Counted from the stretch's first letter, positions 1 to 8,690 are shown. The stretch: DNA of 64,000 nucleotides from Candidatus Aminicenantota bacterium (GCA_017886205.1 JAFNEO010000023.1:1-64000), one strand, 5' to 3'. Numbers and translations are program-made. Notes: a model not told the origin generated them from the sequence alone.

Positions 1-76
1 AGAGCGCCCTGATCCCCGGTGCGTCGGTTCCGCACGAGGGGATCGCCGGAGCGGGCAGGGGCGGTGAGGGCCGGCC

Positions 77-1612
77 TTACTCGTCCGATCCGGCCGGATC
101 GCCGAAGGCCGCTTCCTCCGATGGATCACATGTGCGGTCAGGAAGAAGGCTGTAACGGGCGCGAAAGTACAGGTTGAATAGTACGCGGAACGTATTGACC
201 GGCGATATCGAAGGATAGAAGACCTTCGTATCGACGCCCGGGAAATCCATGGCATTCAGGATCGGGTGGTGGACCTGTTTCTGCTCCGGCGTCTCCCTCC
301 CCGCGCTCCAGGGGAGCCTCTTCTTCTTCCCTTTGACCAGCACGACGGCCCTGCCGGGCTTAGGGCCTTCGTCCGATTGGAGGATGATGATGGGCGGAGG
401 CGACGAATGGGAGATGAGAACGTCGATGAGCCGGGACAGCTTGGCGTTGGCGTAGCGCACCTGATCGACATAAGTGAAACCCTTCCCCCGGCCCGGATCA
501 ACCGAATCCTCGCCATTTGGGCCAAAGACATAGGGCTGATGCGTGATGAGGAGATGGGCAAAAACGAACTTGGGACCTTTCACCGACGGCATTCTCTCCA
601 ATTCGGCGAATTGCTGCAGGATCCGGATGCGTTGGCGGGGGCGAAAGAGGCGTGCCACGGACAACGGCTGAAGGACCGTCGTGCCGACGAACTTCAGGAA
701 AAAATCATTCCAGTAGCGAAGGATCCCAGTCCCTCCCAGATTAAGATCGGCAAACGGGTTGAACGCGGTCCCCTCGAACCAGGAGCCCAGATGGATGGAT
801 GTGTAGCCCAGGGACCTCAATAGGCGCAGCACCCGGGAATTCTTCAGAAGCCGGTAGACGAACGACGGGCCGACGGCCCGTTCCCCCTGCGCCCGATCGA
901 TATAGTCCATGTTGAGCGAACTGGCCAGGGACATATGGGTTTGAGGGTAATTGCACCGGCTGTCGTCGGCCACATAGAAGCCTTTGGCCCGAAGGAAATC
1001 GAGGAATTCGTGGTTGTCGAAGCCGAATTCCTGCTTTAGGACTATTCCGTTGGCGTAGCGGTCCACGATCAGATAGTAAATGTCCGGAACGTTCCGAAGG
1101 TCGGGCTTGGCGGCGGATAGTCTGGCGTCCTCGTCGATCTGGGTCAGGCTCGGGGCGTTTCCGGACGGATGCGTCCGGGCCCAGGCGACTTGAGCCCCTA
1201 TCGAAATAATGAGGAAGGCAGCGGAGATATTAAGTCCGGGAATCCAGCCGGAGAGATCGCGGCGCGTCCACAGGACCAGAGCGGCGACGACCAGGAAGAA
1301 CGCTACCCAGGGATAGACCATCCAAGGCGGGAGCCTCAGCCGGAGGCCGATATGGCCGTATGTGAAGAACATGACACAAAACAGCAGAGTGATCAAAGAC
1401 GCTTTCCGGCCCTGCCGCGCCGCCGCCCGTGCCGCCAGCCAGACAAGCAATGTCAGGGCCAGCGATAGGGCCAATGGGAGCCATAAGGCGCTCGCGGGGG
1501 TCTCTTCGAGATTGTGCGAATACAGGAAGGTCGCGGGGAACAGGGCAAAGAGCCAGGGATAGAACGCCCATTTTTTCAGAGAAAAGCCGATGAAGGCGAA
1601 AGCGTTCATCAT
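77..1612 (-). CDS. Sulfatase-fold membrane protein
   Basis: The protein has about five hydrophobic helices in its first 160 residues, followed by a soluble region beginning PDIYYLIVDRYAN. Such an opening is typical of alkaline-phosphatase/sulfatase superfamily membrane proteins, in which a metal-binding Asp lies in the first strand (here IVDRY). Further on come NYPQTHMSLASSLNMDYID, where the nucleophile would be expected, and a later IILQSDEGP segment that may carry metal ligands. The architecture resembles lipid- or glycan-modifying phosphotransferases, but the substrate cannot be read from the sequence. An in-frame GTG at 1705 would add 31 polar residues. The ATG pair at 1612/1609 was preferred because the hydrophobic segment starts right after it. 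Neighbours give no functional hint. Confidence 0.7.
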   Translation of the reverse strand: MMNAFAFIGFSLKKWAFYPWLFALFPATFLYSHNLEETPASALWLPLALSLALTLLVWLAARAAARQGRKASLITLLFCVMFFTYGHIGLRLRLPPWMVYPWVAFFLVVAALVLWTRRDLSGWIPGLNISAAFLIISIGAQVAWARTHPSGNAPSLTQIDEDARLSAAKPDLRNVPDIYYLIVDRYANGIVLKQEFGFDNHEFLDFLRAKGFYVADDSRCNYPQTHMSLASSLNMDYIDRAQGERAVGPSFVYRLLKNSRVLRLLRSLGYTSIHLGSWFEGTAFNPFADLNLGGTGILRYWNDFFLKFVGTTVLQPLSVARLFRPRQRIRILQQFAELERMPSVKGPKFVFAHLLITHQPYVFGPNGEDSVDPGRGKGFTYVDQVRYANAKLSRLIDVLISHSSPPPIIILQSDEGPKPGRAVVLVKGKKKRLPWSAGRETPEQKQVHHPILNAMDFPGVDTKVFYPSISPVNTFRVLFNLYFRARYSLLPDRTCDPSEEAAFGDPAGSDE

Positions 1613-1705
1613 CTGCGAATCATGACCAGGATCGATGTCTACCCCCCCTAAATGTACCAGGAGGCTGCGAGCAATGTCAATCGGCTGCTGTCCTGAGACC
1701 GACAC

Positions 1706-2147
1706 ATCCTATGCGCAATTGGGGGTTTAGTGATCTGTACCAAGGCTAACGACGCCTAGATCGACGCCTAGATCGGTTACTAAGAACTCCGCGGGATCAA
1801 CCTCGAAGCGTGGACCTGGGTTATTCCCGGACAGGAGGCGCCGCCGGGCATGACCCTCAACTCGAGAAGGCCATCCAGATGGTCATGGAAGAACTCAAAG
1901 CCAATCCGTCGAAAAAGCTGGTGCGTCCGCCCTTCCCGGTGAGAGTGAAGTAACAGCCTAAACTTAAAATCACCTGTCCGGGTTAGAGTTTTCTCTCTAA
2001 GAGAGAATTATAGTCTCAAAACGGGACCGGTCCGATTGTTTATAATTGCGGGAGAAGCAGAGCAATCCGTTTACCTCCAGCACACAATTCACGGATTGGT
2101 TCGGGATTTTGCCCCACGCCATCACATCTTCGGCTGCTAAACAGCTT
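1706..2147. other. Gene-poor stretch with decayed sequence and small repeats
   Basis: No intact gene was found in this 442-base gap between two minus-strand genes. It holds a perfect 12-bp tandem duplication (GACGCCTAGATC twice, 1751-1774), a two-frame coding relic (1793-1953, listed separately), and a short palindrome of the TTCTCTC/GAGAGAA type near 1991-2008. A TATAAT hexamer at 2041-2046 faces no evident plus-strand gene. Confidence 0.5.
1793..1953 (+). pseudogene. Frameshifted 3' gene relic, family unknown
   Basis: One frame from 1793 reads GINLEAWTWVIPGQEAPPG and then degenerates near 1859. A second frame, starting about 1861 (EKAIQMVMEELKANPSKKLV), continues to a TAA at 1951-1953. Both segments look like real protein with sensible codon use, and together they resemble the end of a gene carrying one frameshift. 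The upstream part is missing or scrambled near the 12-bp tandem duplication. I do not recognise the family, so this may be chance. Confidence 0.3.
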
Positions 2148-2897
2148 CTACTTAAGGTTTCGGACGAAGTATTTTATCATCACGCGGGAGTCGTCCATGC
2201 GTTCTATAGAGAATAGCGGCGCCAGCAAGTTCTTAGACTGTGAGCGGGGGTGAACAAAAATGCGGCGCCCTAAATACTCCTCCAGTTTTACCATGTCGCT
2301 AATGTAGGGGTGGTTTTGATTGGGTATATCCAGCACTGCCCGTGCCCCTGGCTTCAATACCCTGTTCAGCTCCCGGAGCGATGCCCTGATATATTCCAGC
2401 GTACAGTACTCCAGCACTCCAATAACGGCGGCAATATCAAAGAAGCTGTCATCGAAAGGCAGTTTGGAGATATCCGCAACGTGCAGTCCGCCGATAAATA
2501 GGCGCCGACGCGTGACGAAATCCTTCATGGTGCCGATCAACGCCATGCTGATGTCTACGCCGTAGTAGGTAGAGGGCCACTCGTCCAGGCGGTAATTGGC
2601 GATATTGGCGCAGCAGCCGGCATCAAAGAACCGCATTCCTGGCCTGGGAGCAAGATAATCCTTGATGTCACAGGCGGCACTGTTCAATGCACAGCTATTG
2701 GATAGCAGGGACTTGTAGAAGGGCGAATTCTTGATTTCTTCTGGGACATCGTCCAGGGGATTGATGCCTTTCCCGTGTTGCTCCACGGTCAGGTCGTACG
2801 CTTTGCGGATGGTCTCCAGTTGTTTATCCAATGCATCCTTCTTATTATAATTAGGGAATAAGAAACTGGCTTTGGGTCTTGGTGGCTGAAAGAGCAT
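2148..2897 (-). CDS. Class I SAM-dependent methyltransferase
   Basis: The central part fits a Methyltransf_11-type Rossmann fold. Motif I is FFDAGCCANIANYRL, then an acidic end of strand 2 (YYGVDIS), a motif II-like region (LPFDDSFFDIAAVIGVLEYC) and the RELNRVLKPGARAVLDIPN strand seen in this family. Motif I is odd because the usual glycine-rich DxGxGxG is reduced to DAGCCAN, so SAM binding may be altered. About 249 residues is normal for the family. A TTG at 2921 could extend it by eight residues; the ATG at 2897 is used here. The substrate is unknown and no operon partner is present. The gene looks more AT-rich than its neighbours, which may mean transfer. Confidence 0.7.
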   Translation of the reverse strand: MLFQPPRPKASFLFPNYNKKDALDKQLETIRKAYDLTVEQHGKGINPLDDVPEEIKNSPFYKSLLSNSCALNSAACDIKDYLAPRPGMRFFDAGCCANIANYRLDEWPSTYYGVDISMALIGTMKDFVTRRRLFIGGLHVADISKLPFDDSFFDIAAVIGVLEYCTLEYIRASLRELNRVLKPGARAVLDIPNQNHPYISDMVKLEEYLGRRIFVHPRSQSKNLLAPLFSIERMDDSRVMIKYFVRNLK

Positions 2898-3157
2898 CCT
2901 TGCAGCCGTTTTGCCATCCAACCATCGTGGGGGAGTATAACTTCTGGCTCAATAGGATTTCAAGGACAGGTGAGAAGAGAGCAGCGAAGGTTCGGAAACG
3001 GTTCTTGGGGCAAAAAGCGTTGGAAATCCGACAGGCTTCTCCTGCCGAGGCAAGAAAAGATTGCAAAAAATATTCGGCCGAGGTCCTGTCCGGGTTGGGG
3101 TTTTTGTTATTGAAATAAGGCCTCTTTTCCTATACATATTTCCCACTGAGGTGTCAC
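2898..3157. promoter_or_regulatory. Divergent intergenic region upstream of the GH51 gene
   Basis: The region separates a minus-strand methyltransferase from the plus-strand GH51 gene and is clearly more AT-rich than the coding sequence. A possible plus-strand promoter is TTGAAA at 3110-3115 with TATACA at 3131-3136. The spacer of 15 is short, so this is weak. The Shine-Dalgarno for the GH51 start is GAGGTG, about six bases before the ATG at 3158. Confidence 0.3.
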
Positions 3158-4843
3158 ATGAAAAAAAAGGGAATCGTTTGCGCCCTAAGCTTTTTCCTGG
3201 GGACGGTTGGCGCGGCAGCCCCTCCTCCGTCGTCTGACACCATCGACTTGGTAGTTCTGAACAAGCCTCTTCATTCCGGCCGCATCAGCCCGTTGCTCTA
3301 TTCGGGATTCGTCGAGCTCCTGGACGATGTCGTCCCTGGGATATGGGCCGAGATGCTCGGCGACCGGAACTTCGAGGGCATCCTTCCGACGGCCAAATGG
3401 GTCTATCATCTCGGCGGGCTTAACCTCTGCGACCGGGATTGGGCTAAGAACGAGACCTGGACGTACAGCATAGAGGACCCCTGGAACGGCGCCCAGGCGG
3501 CCAAACTTGCGGTCTCCAAGAACCGGCCGGCCCGGCTGGCCCAGAGCCAGCTGGCGGTCAAGAAAGGGATGGCCTACCTGTTCTCTGGCTACTTCCGGGC
3601 CGGATCCTCCCGCCTCGATATCTCTCTCCGTCTCAAGGCGCTCCTTCCCGACGGCCGCTGGATGTTCCTGGGTTGGACCGATCTCCCTAAAGTCGGGAAA
3701 AACTGGACCAAAATCAGCGCCAGGGTGATCTCTACGGGGACGACCGACCGAGCGGTCCTCGAGGTCGAAGCCGATGGCGAGGGAAGCCTTTGGGCCGACA
3801 AGCTCTCGCTCCTGCCGGCCGAGCACGTCGACGGCTGGCGCAGGGATGTCGTTGAAGCCACGAAAGAGCTTCGTCCCCCCATCCTCCGGTGGGGAGGCTC
3901 AACCATCGACCCGGGGGGATATAAATGGAAAGACGGTATCGGAGACCGGGACAGGCGGACTCCGTTTATCAACACGAATTGGGGCCGGCGCGACTCGAAC
4001 GATGTCGGCGTCGAGGAGTTCATCCAATTCTGCCGCGCCGTAGGCAGCGAGCCGCTCGTCTGCGTCAGCTTCGCCGACGGGCCGCAGAGCGCCGGCGAGC
4101 TCGTCGAATACTGCAACGGGTCGGCCGAAACGCCCTGGGGCAAGGTGAGGGCGGAGAACGGCCATCCCGCACCCTACGGGGTCAAGTATTGGCAGATCGG
4201 GAACGAAGTGGACCACCCCGAGGTGCCCGCCGAAAGCGTCGATTTCTGCCGGGCGATTAAGACGGCGGACCCAGAGGCGGTCATTTTCTCCTCATTTCCG
4301 AGCGGGCCGATCTTCGAGAAGATCAGCGGCCTGATCAGCTATCTCGCCCCGCATTATTACACCTCTGATCTCGCCTGGATCGAATCCGACATCCGAAGCC
4401 TGAGGGATCTCATTCGTAATTCGGCCCAATGGGACAAGGTCAAGCTGGCCGTCACCGAATGGAACATCAATGCCGGGAATTGGGGGCTCGGCCGAGGCAA
4501 GCTCTACACCCTGGACTGCGCGCTGTTTGAAGCCCAGTTTCTCAACATCCTCCACCGGAACTCCGATGTGGTCGAGATCGCCTGCCGTTCAAACCTGGTC
4601 AACAGCTTCTGCGGAGGGACGCTCCAGACCAACGCCGCCGGACTCTACCGGATCCCGAGCTTCTACGTCATGAAGTTATTTTCCGACCACTCCAAACCCG
4701 TCCCCCTGACGCTATCGGAGACACCGCGAGGGCTCGATGTCACCGCCTGCGCTTCGGAGGGCCGGTCGTCTACTTCACAAGGCGCGCCTGCAACCGGATC
4801 TCCGGTCCCGTCAGCGCTTTCGAGACCGGGCAATTTTTCTTAG
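3158..4843 (+). CDS. GH51 alpha-L-arabinofuranosidase, 3'-truncated
   Basis: A signal peptide (MKKKGIVCALSFFLGTVG) is followed by a carbohydrate-binding-like beta domain and a GH51 TIM barrel. The acid/base is expected at Glu350 in WQIGNEVDHPE and the nucleophile at Glu434 in LAVTEWNIN. These enzymes release arabinofuranose from plant polysaccharides, here outside the cytoplasm. The family normally ends with a C-terminal beta domain that starts around GLDVTACASE and runs about 100 residues more. In this gene that domain stops almost at once. The last 25 or so codons (from about 4770) read antisense through the end of osmC until a chance stop. The 3' end therefore looks deleted, and folding and activity are doubtful. 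Confidence 0.82.
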   Translation: MKKKGIVCALSFFLGTVGAAAPPPSSDTIDLVVLNKPLHSGRISPLLYSGFVELLDDVVPGIWAEMLGDRNFEGILPTAKWVYHLGGLNLCDRDWAKNETWTYSIEDPWNGAQAAKLAVSKNRPARLAQSQLAVKKGMAYLFSGYFRAGSSRLDISLRLKALLPDGRWMFLGWTDLPKVGKNWTKISARVISTGTTDRAVLEVEADGEGSLWADKLSLLPAEHVDGWRRDVVEATKELRPPILRWGGSTIDPGGYKWKDGIGDRDRRTPFINTNWGRRDSNDVGVEEFIQFCRAVGSEPLVCVSFADGPQSAGELVEYCNGSAETPWGKVRAENGHPAPYGVKYWQIGNEVDHPEVPAESVDFCRAIKTADPEAVIFSSFPSGPIFEKISGLISYLAPHYYTSDLAWIESDIRSLRDLIRNSAQWDKVKLAVTEWNINAGNWGLGRGKLYTLDCALFEAQFLNILHRNSDVVEIACRSNLVNSFCGGTLQTNAAGLYRIPSFYVMKLFSDHSKPVPLTLSETPRGLDVTACASEGRSSTSQGAPATGSPVPSALSRPGNFS

Positions 4844-5189
4844 CGGCCTCGGCGTGTTTTTGCAGGTCGGCCTCGGTCAAGTTAGGGACGTCGGCCTGCG
4901 TGTCCAGTTCGATCAAGGTGATCGTCGGCCCTTCCCCCAGATGGACCGTTGCGGTAGTGGCGATGCGATTTGGTTTAAACCCGGCGCCCGTCAGCAAGGC
5001 AGCCAGGAACATCGAAAAACAGCCGGCATGCGCCGCGCCGATCAGCTCTTCCGGGTTGGTTCCCCGGCCTGATTCGAACCGCGAAGCGTACGTAAACGGT
5101 CCCTCGTAACCGGCCTGGCCCAGCTTCATGATGCCGGCGCCTTCTTTCAACGTGCCTTTCCATTCCGCGGATGAAACCCGGATCGCCAT
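4770..5189 (-). CDS. osmC: OsmC/Ohr-family peroxiredoxin
   Basis: At 139 residues this is a full-length OsmC-type protein. OsmC reduces organic hydroperoxides in the cytoplasm using two cysteines. Both are visible: the peroxidatic Cys in GAAHAGCFSMFLA and the second in KKNCPVSKALTG. The ELIGAAHAGC and CPVSKAL signatures distinguish OsmC from Ohr. The Shine-Dalgarno GGAGAAGAAC lies just before the ATG. The gene overlaps the truncated GH51 reading frame tail to tail by about 74 bases. It follows a 21-codon VOC relic by nine bases, so it was probably the second gene of a transcript. Confidence 0.9.
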   Translation of the reverse strand: MAIRVSSAEWKGTLKEGAGIMKLGQAGYEGPFTYASRFESGRGTNPEELIGAAHAGCFSMFLAALLTGAGFKPNRIATTATVHLGEGPTITLIELDTQADVPNLTEADLQKHAEAAKKNCPVSKALTGPEIRLQARLVK

Positions 5190-5198
5190 GTTCTTCTC

Positions 5199-5264
5199 CT
5201 AAAAGTCGACTTTCGTTCCCTCCGGATCGAGGATCCCGCCGATTCCCGTGACGCGTTTCTTCAT
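5199..5264 (-). pseudogene. VOC/glyoxalase-family relic with the middle deleted
   Basis: This 21-codon frame starts MKKRVTGIGGI and ends LDPEGTKVDF before a TAG. The first part matches how glyoxalase/bleomycin-resistance (VOC) proteins of about 120 residues begin (VTGIGGIFFK...). The second matches how they end (the metal-ligand strand DPEGNKIELW). Roughly 100 residues between them are missing and the frame is kept. It sits nine bases upstream of osmC. The product is too short to fold, so it is called a relic. The family match rests on recall of conserved ends, not on a search. Confidence 0.55.
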
Positions 5265-5334
5265 TTTGTTAAATGATAGGGGCAACCCGACTTGATGTCA
5301 AATAAAGAAGGGCGAGCGCGATATCGTGACGTGC

Positions 5335-7272
5335 TCAGTCAGGCCCCCCCGCTTTTCTCGCCAGAATGCCGAGGGATTCGAGATGGGGCGTGTGGGGGAA
5401 GAAATCGTAACAGCCCAGTTTCTGGAGGCGATAACCTCTTTCTCTGAGCAGGCTCAAGTCGCGGGCAAAGGCAGCCGGGTTACAGGAAACATAGATGATG
5501 TTTGGGATATTCAGAGAGATGATCTGCTTCAATCCCTTTGGACTGATACCTGCCCGCGGCGGGTCCAGGACGAGAAGGTCAAAGCCGGCCAATGTTTCCT
5601 CCTTGAGCACCGTTTCAACGCGCCCTTCGAGGAAGCGGCAGTTTCGGATGTCGTTGAGCGCGGCGTTTTCCCTGGCCGCGGCGATATTCGTGCTCTCCGA
5701 GTCGATACCCACGACCTCCCCGGTCTCCCGGGAGACCGAGAGCTCGATTGAACCGGAGCCACAGTAGAGGCCGAGCACCGTTCGCGCTCCCAGAGCCCGG
5801 ACCTCGGCGGCGATCCGGCTATAGAGAACCTCCGCTCCCCGAGGGTTGGGTTGGAAGAATGTCTCAGGATAGATTTTGAACCGGAACTCTCCCAGCCGCT
5901 CTTCGATGAAAGGCTCTCCAGCGACATGGATTTTGCCGGCAAAATCGACGAGGTCGGAAACGCGTTCATTCTCGACCCACCAGAAGCTTTTAACCTGGGG
6001 AGCCTGCTCCCTGAGCTCCCGGGCCGTGTCCGCCAGGTCCAGCTTTTTTCCTGCTTTGGTTACCAGGACGGCCAGTATCTCGTCCGTCTTCTTGCCCTCT
6101 CTGAGGACGAGATTCCGAAAGTAACCGGTCCTGGCGATGGGGTCGTAGGCGTCGAGCCCGCTCCGCCCGGCGAAATCGAGAAAGACGGGAAAAATTTTCT
6201 CAACGGCCCGGCTGAAGATGGGACATGTGCGGAGGGCCACCGTTCTTTTTCTGTATCTCTCGATAGGCGATGCCCGTTCACGAAGCCCGAGAAAGATGTT
6301 GCCCTTTCCGCCCCCGAAGGCGTACTCCATCTTGCTCCGGTAAAAATACTCGTTGGGAGAGGGAGAGATGGGTTCACGCTCGACATCATCCAGGGACAGC
6401 CGCCCGATCTTCTGCAGCGTCCGCAGGAGATAGCTTTCCTTGATCTCCAACTGCTTGGCGTAGGCCAGATTCTGGAACGCGCAGCCGCCGCACGCCCCAA
6501 AGTGGGGACACTTGGGCTCGACCCGGAAAGGGGAGCGATCTTCGAAGCGTACGATCTTCCCGTAGCGCAGCCGCTTCCTCGCCTTGGAGACGACGACCCG
6601 GACCCGGTCCCCGACAACGGCCCCGGGCACAAAGGTCACCAACCCGTCAGTCTTCCCGACCCCCCAGTCGTGGGGCAGGGCCATGTCGACGATGGAAATG
6701 ATGTCACCCGTACTCTGGAAGTCGTCCAGCAGCTTTTTAACTCTCGCGACCGGAAACCCGACCACATTCTCGTAGTCCCCTTCGAGCCTCTCGACGAAGG
6801 CGTCGCCGACTTCCTGGACGGCGTAGCTACCCGCCTTGTCCAGGTAATCACTGGACGCAAGATAAAGGTCGATCTCTTCGTCACCCAATCTCTTAAACGT
6901 GACATAGCTGATTTCGTAGCCGGTGAGGAGCATATCCTGGTCCTTCTTGTAGAGGGCGACCGCCGTGATGACGCGGTGTCTCTGGCCGGAGAGCTTGCGG
7001 AGCATCCCTTTGGCCTGGGTGCGGTCCTTCGGCTTTCCAAGGACCTCGTCCCTGAGGTTGACGACCGTATCGGCTGCGATGACCAGCGAGGAAGGGTGTT
7101 TCCCCCCGACCTCTCTTGCTTTAGCCTCGGCCGCCCCCAAGGCGAATCGGAGCGGGTCTCTCTCCCGGAACTGCTCCTCGTCGAGCCCGCTCGGCACGAC
7201 GCGGAACAGCGGCACGATCTTTTTGAAGAGTTCTTGACGGCGGGGCGACTGCGAAGCCAGGACGATGTCCAT
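5335..7272 (-). CDS. Maf nucleotide pyrophosphatase fused to RlmD-type 23S rRNA m5U methyltransferase
   Basis: Residues 1-185 form a complete Maf domain, a house-cleaning dTTP/UTP-type pyrophosphatase, with ASQSPRRQELF at the start and the catalytic Asp in VIAADTVV (about Asp68). Residues from about 190 to 250 form a TRAM RNA-binding domain. Cys255, Cys261 and Cys264 (CPHFGACGGC) match the Fe-S cluster ligands of RlmD/RumA. The methyltransferase part contains the FFQPNPRGAEVLY, GLYCGSGSIELS and LDPPRAGI motifs and the catalytic Cys in YVSCNPAAFARDL. Both halves look intact and no stop or restart lies between them. The two activities are usually separate proteins, so the fusion is unusual. It ends four bases after the downstream-strand neighbour GT2 gene begins its stop region, consistent with co-transcription. 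Confidence 0.88.
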   Translation of the reverse strand: MDIVLASQSPRRQELFKKIVPLFRVVPSGLDEEQFRERDPLRFALGAAEAKAREVGGKHPSSLVIAADTVVNLRDEVLGKPKDRTQAKGMLRKLSGQRHRVITAVALYKKDQDMLLTGYEISYVTFKRLGDEEIDLYLASSDYLDKAGSYAVQEVGDAFVERLEGDYENVVGFPVARVKKLLDDFQSTGDIISIVDMALPHDWGVGKTDGLVTFVPGAVVGDRVRVVVSKARKRLRYGKIVRFEDRSPFRVEPKCPHFGACGGCAFQNLAYAKQLEIKESYLLRTLQKIGRLSLDDVEREPISPSPNEYFYRSKMEYAFGGGKGNIFLGLRERASPIERYRKRTVALRTCPIFSRAVEKIFPVFLDFAGRSGLDAYDPIARTGYFRNLVLREGKKTDEILAVLVTKAGKKLDLADTARELREQAPQVKSFWWVENERVSDLVDFAGKIHVAGEPFIEERLGEFRFKIYPETFFQPNPRGAEVLYSRIAAEVRALGARTVLGLYCGSGSIELSVSRETGEVVGIDSESTNIAAARENAALNDIRNCRFLEGRVETVLKEETLAGFDLLVLDPPRAGISPKGLKQIISLNIPNIIYVSCNPAAFARDLSLLRERGYRLQKLGCYDFFPHTPHLESLGILARKAGGPD

Positions 7273-7276
7273 CGCT

Positions 7277-8521
7277 TCAGACCCGGGATTTTTCGACCCA
7301 GACTTTAAGAAGATAGTCTTTAAGCTCTTCGAACTGGAGGGCCTGGTCTTCGACCAGACTTTCGGCCGCTTCCGAGGTCATATCCCAGGTCTCTCGGACG
7401 AAAGACGCCACCCGGGCGTAATAGAGCGGCGTGACGACTTCGATGATCTTGAACCGGTTATGGGCCCAGGCATGGAACGTGGCGGCCAGCTCGTAGAGGA
7501 TCCGGACCCAGGCCGGTGTCGGCAGATAAAAGTTATGAGCGCCGAGATCGCTCGCCTTCCGGATTTCGGCGAAGCAGTCAGGGCTAAGAATCTCCTTCCA
7601 GAGAGATGAAAACTGCTGGAATCCGACCTTGAATCTTTCGATCATCCCCTCCAAGTCGACGCTGACCGGCTCGGGTTCGATGGAGTTCTTGTGGCCGAAG
7701 GTCTCCACCGGTTCGCTGCCCTTTATGTTTTTCCAATAGCTCTCGAACCGCTCCATGAGTGCGAACAGAACGTAAAGGACCTGGCGGAACATGGGTCCCA
7801 GATGCTGGGCCGGGTCTTTGGTGTCGTGGATTTTAACGCCGAGGTTGGATTGGCAGAGCTTGAAGCCTTGGGTGATGGCCGTGGTCGTCATCCAGATATC
7901 GATGCCGTAGCGGGCGACATCGGTTTCCCAGACGTCTTGTTCGGCGTAGAACTTGGCCACATCTCTGGAGAAAGCGAAGTCCCCGCCGATGGGCTGCCTG
8001 ATCCGCTTGCCGTAGAGGGCGCGGGTCATGTTGTAGGCGATGTTGTTGGTGATCGTCGCGTCGTACTTGTGTCTCAAGTAGACGGGCGAGACAAACTGGA
8101 AGTTGCGGCTGATCACGGGGTCCAGGAGATGCTGGATCCAGTCCGAGGTAATGCTCCGCAGGTCGGCGTCTACGACGGCGCAGGCGCGGACCTGGAGCGT
8201 CCCGGCCGCTTCGAACACGGACCGGAGCGCCGTCCCCTTGCCTCCCGGCCCTCTGTAGATCGAGACGATTTTCTCCTGCCAAGGCTTGATCTGAAATTCC
8301 TTGGCCGCTTCCCGGGTGTCGTCCGTCGAGCCGCCGTCGGCGACGAAGATCACGCTCCGGAAATCCCGATAGTACTTGTCCAGCCCATAGGTGACCATCT
8401 GGATGACATGGGCGATAGTTTTTTCGTTATTGTAGCAGGGGATGCCGATTAAGATGTCGGCGTTCCGGATTTCCTCGATTCGCTTGGCCGTGTAGCGACG
8501 CAGCGCCGTGTGATATGCCAT
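7277..8521 (-). CDS. Family 2-like glycosyltransferase, probably solute-type (GT78-like)
   Basis: This GT-A glycosyltransferase opens ADILIGIPCYNNEKTI and carries the DxD-like nucleotide-sugar and metal motif CAVVDADLRS. Later segments (QPIGGDFAFSRDV, RYGIDIWMTTTAITQG and a His in GVKIHDTKDP) resemble the layout of mannosylglycerate synthase (GT78) and glucosylglycerate-type synthases. It sits back to back with the gpgP-gpgS pair, so a role in making glucosylglycerate or mannosylglucosylglycerate is a reasonable inference. Donor and acceptor cannot be decided from sequence alone. The ATG at 8521 is chosen because GAGG lies six bases upstream; the ATG at 8536 has a poorer site. About 414 residues. 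Confidence 0.7.
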   Translation of the reverse strand: MAYHTALRRYTAKRIEEIRNADILIGIPCYNNEKTIAHVIQMVTYGLDKYYRDFRSVIFVADGGSTDDTREAAKEFQIKPWQEKIVSIYRGPGGKGTALRSVFEAAGTLQVRACAVVDADLRSITSDWIQHLLDPVISRNFQFVSPVYLRHKYDATITNNIAYNMTRALYGKRIRQPIGGDFAFSRDVAKFYAEQDVWETDVARYGIDIWMTTTAITQGFKLCQSNLGVKIHDTKDPAQHLGPMFRQVLYVLFALMERFESYWKNIKGSEPVETFGHKNSIEPEPVSVDLEGMIERFKVGFQQFSSLWKEILSPDCFAEIRKASDLGAHNFYLPTPAWVRILYELAATFHAWAHNRFKIIEVVTPLYYARVASFVRETWDMTSEAAESLVEDQALQFEELKDYLLKVWVEKSRV

Positions 8522-8580
8522 CGGTGACCTCTTCATCTTTCATTCTATCCTATCCTCGGCGGTGCACTCAATATTTCTCT

Positions 8581-8610
8581 TTGACAAAGGGGGAGAAAGG
8601 CTGTTATGGT
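8581..8610 (+). promoter_or_regulatory. Sigma-70-like promoter upstream of gpgP
   Basis: A perfect TTGACA (8581-8586) is followed, after 18 bases, by TATGGT (8605-8610). The start of the HAD phosphatase gene is about 80 bases downstream, and gpgS follows in the same direction. Confidence 0.55.
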
Positions 8611-8690
8611 AATAGCTCAAAGAAAGCAGAAGCCGGCTTCCCAGTAAGTCTGTTTCGTACCGTCGTTGTCAATAATCGGCCGTGAAGAAA

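Noticed and set aside
1-76. A gene end before 77
   Set aside because: The 76 bases are GC-rich but too short to show a coding signal.
5851-7308. Plus-strand open frame of 485 codons opposite the Maf-RlmD fusion
   Set aside because: Antisense to a well-supported gene; no domain, no start signal, and typical shadow composition.
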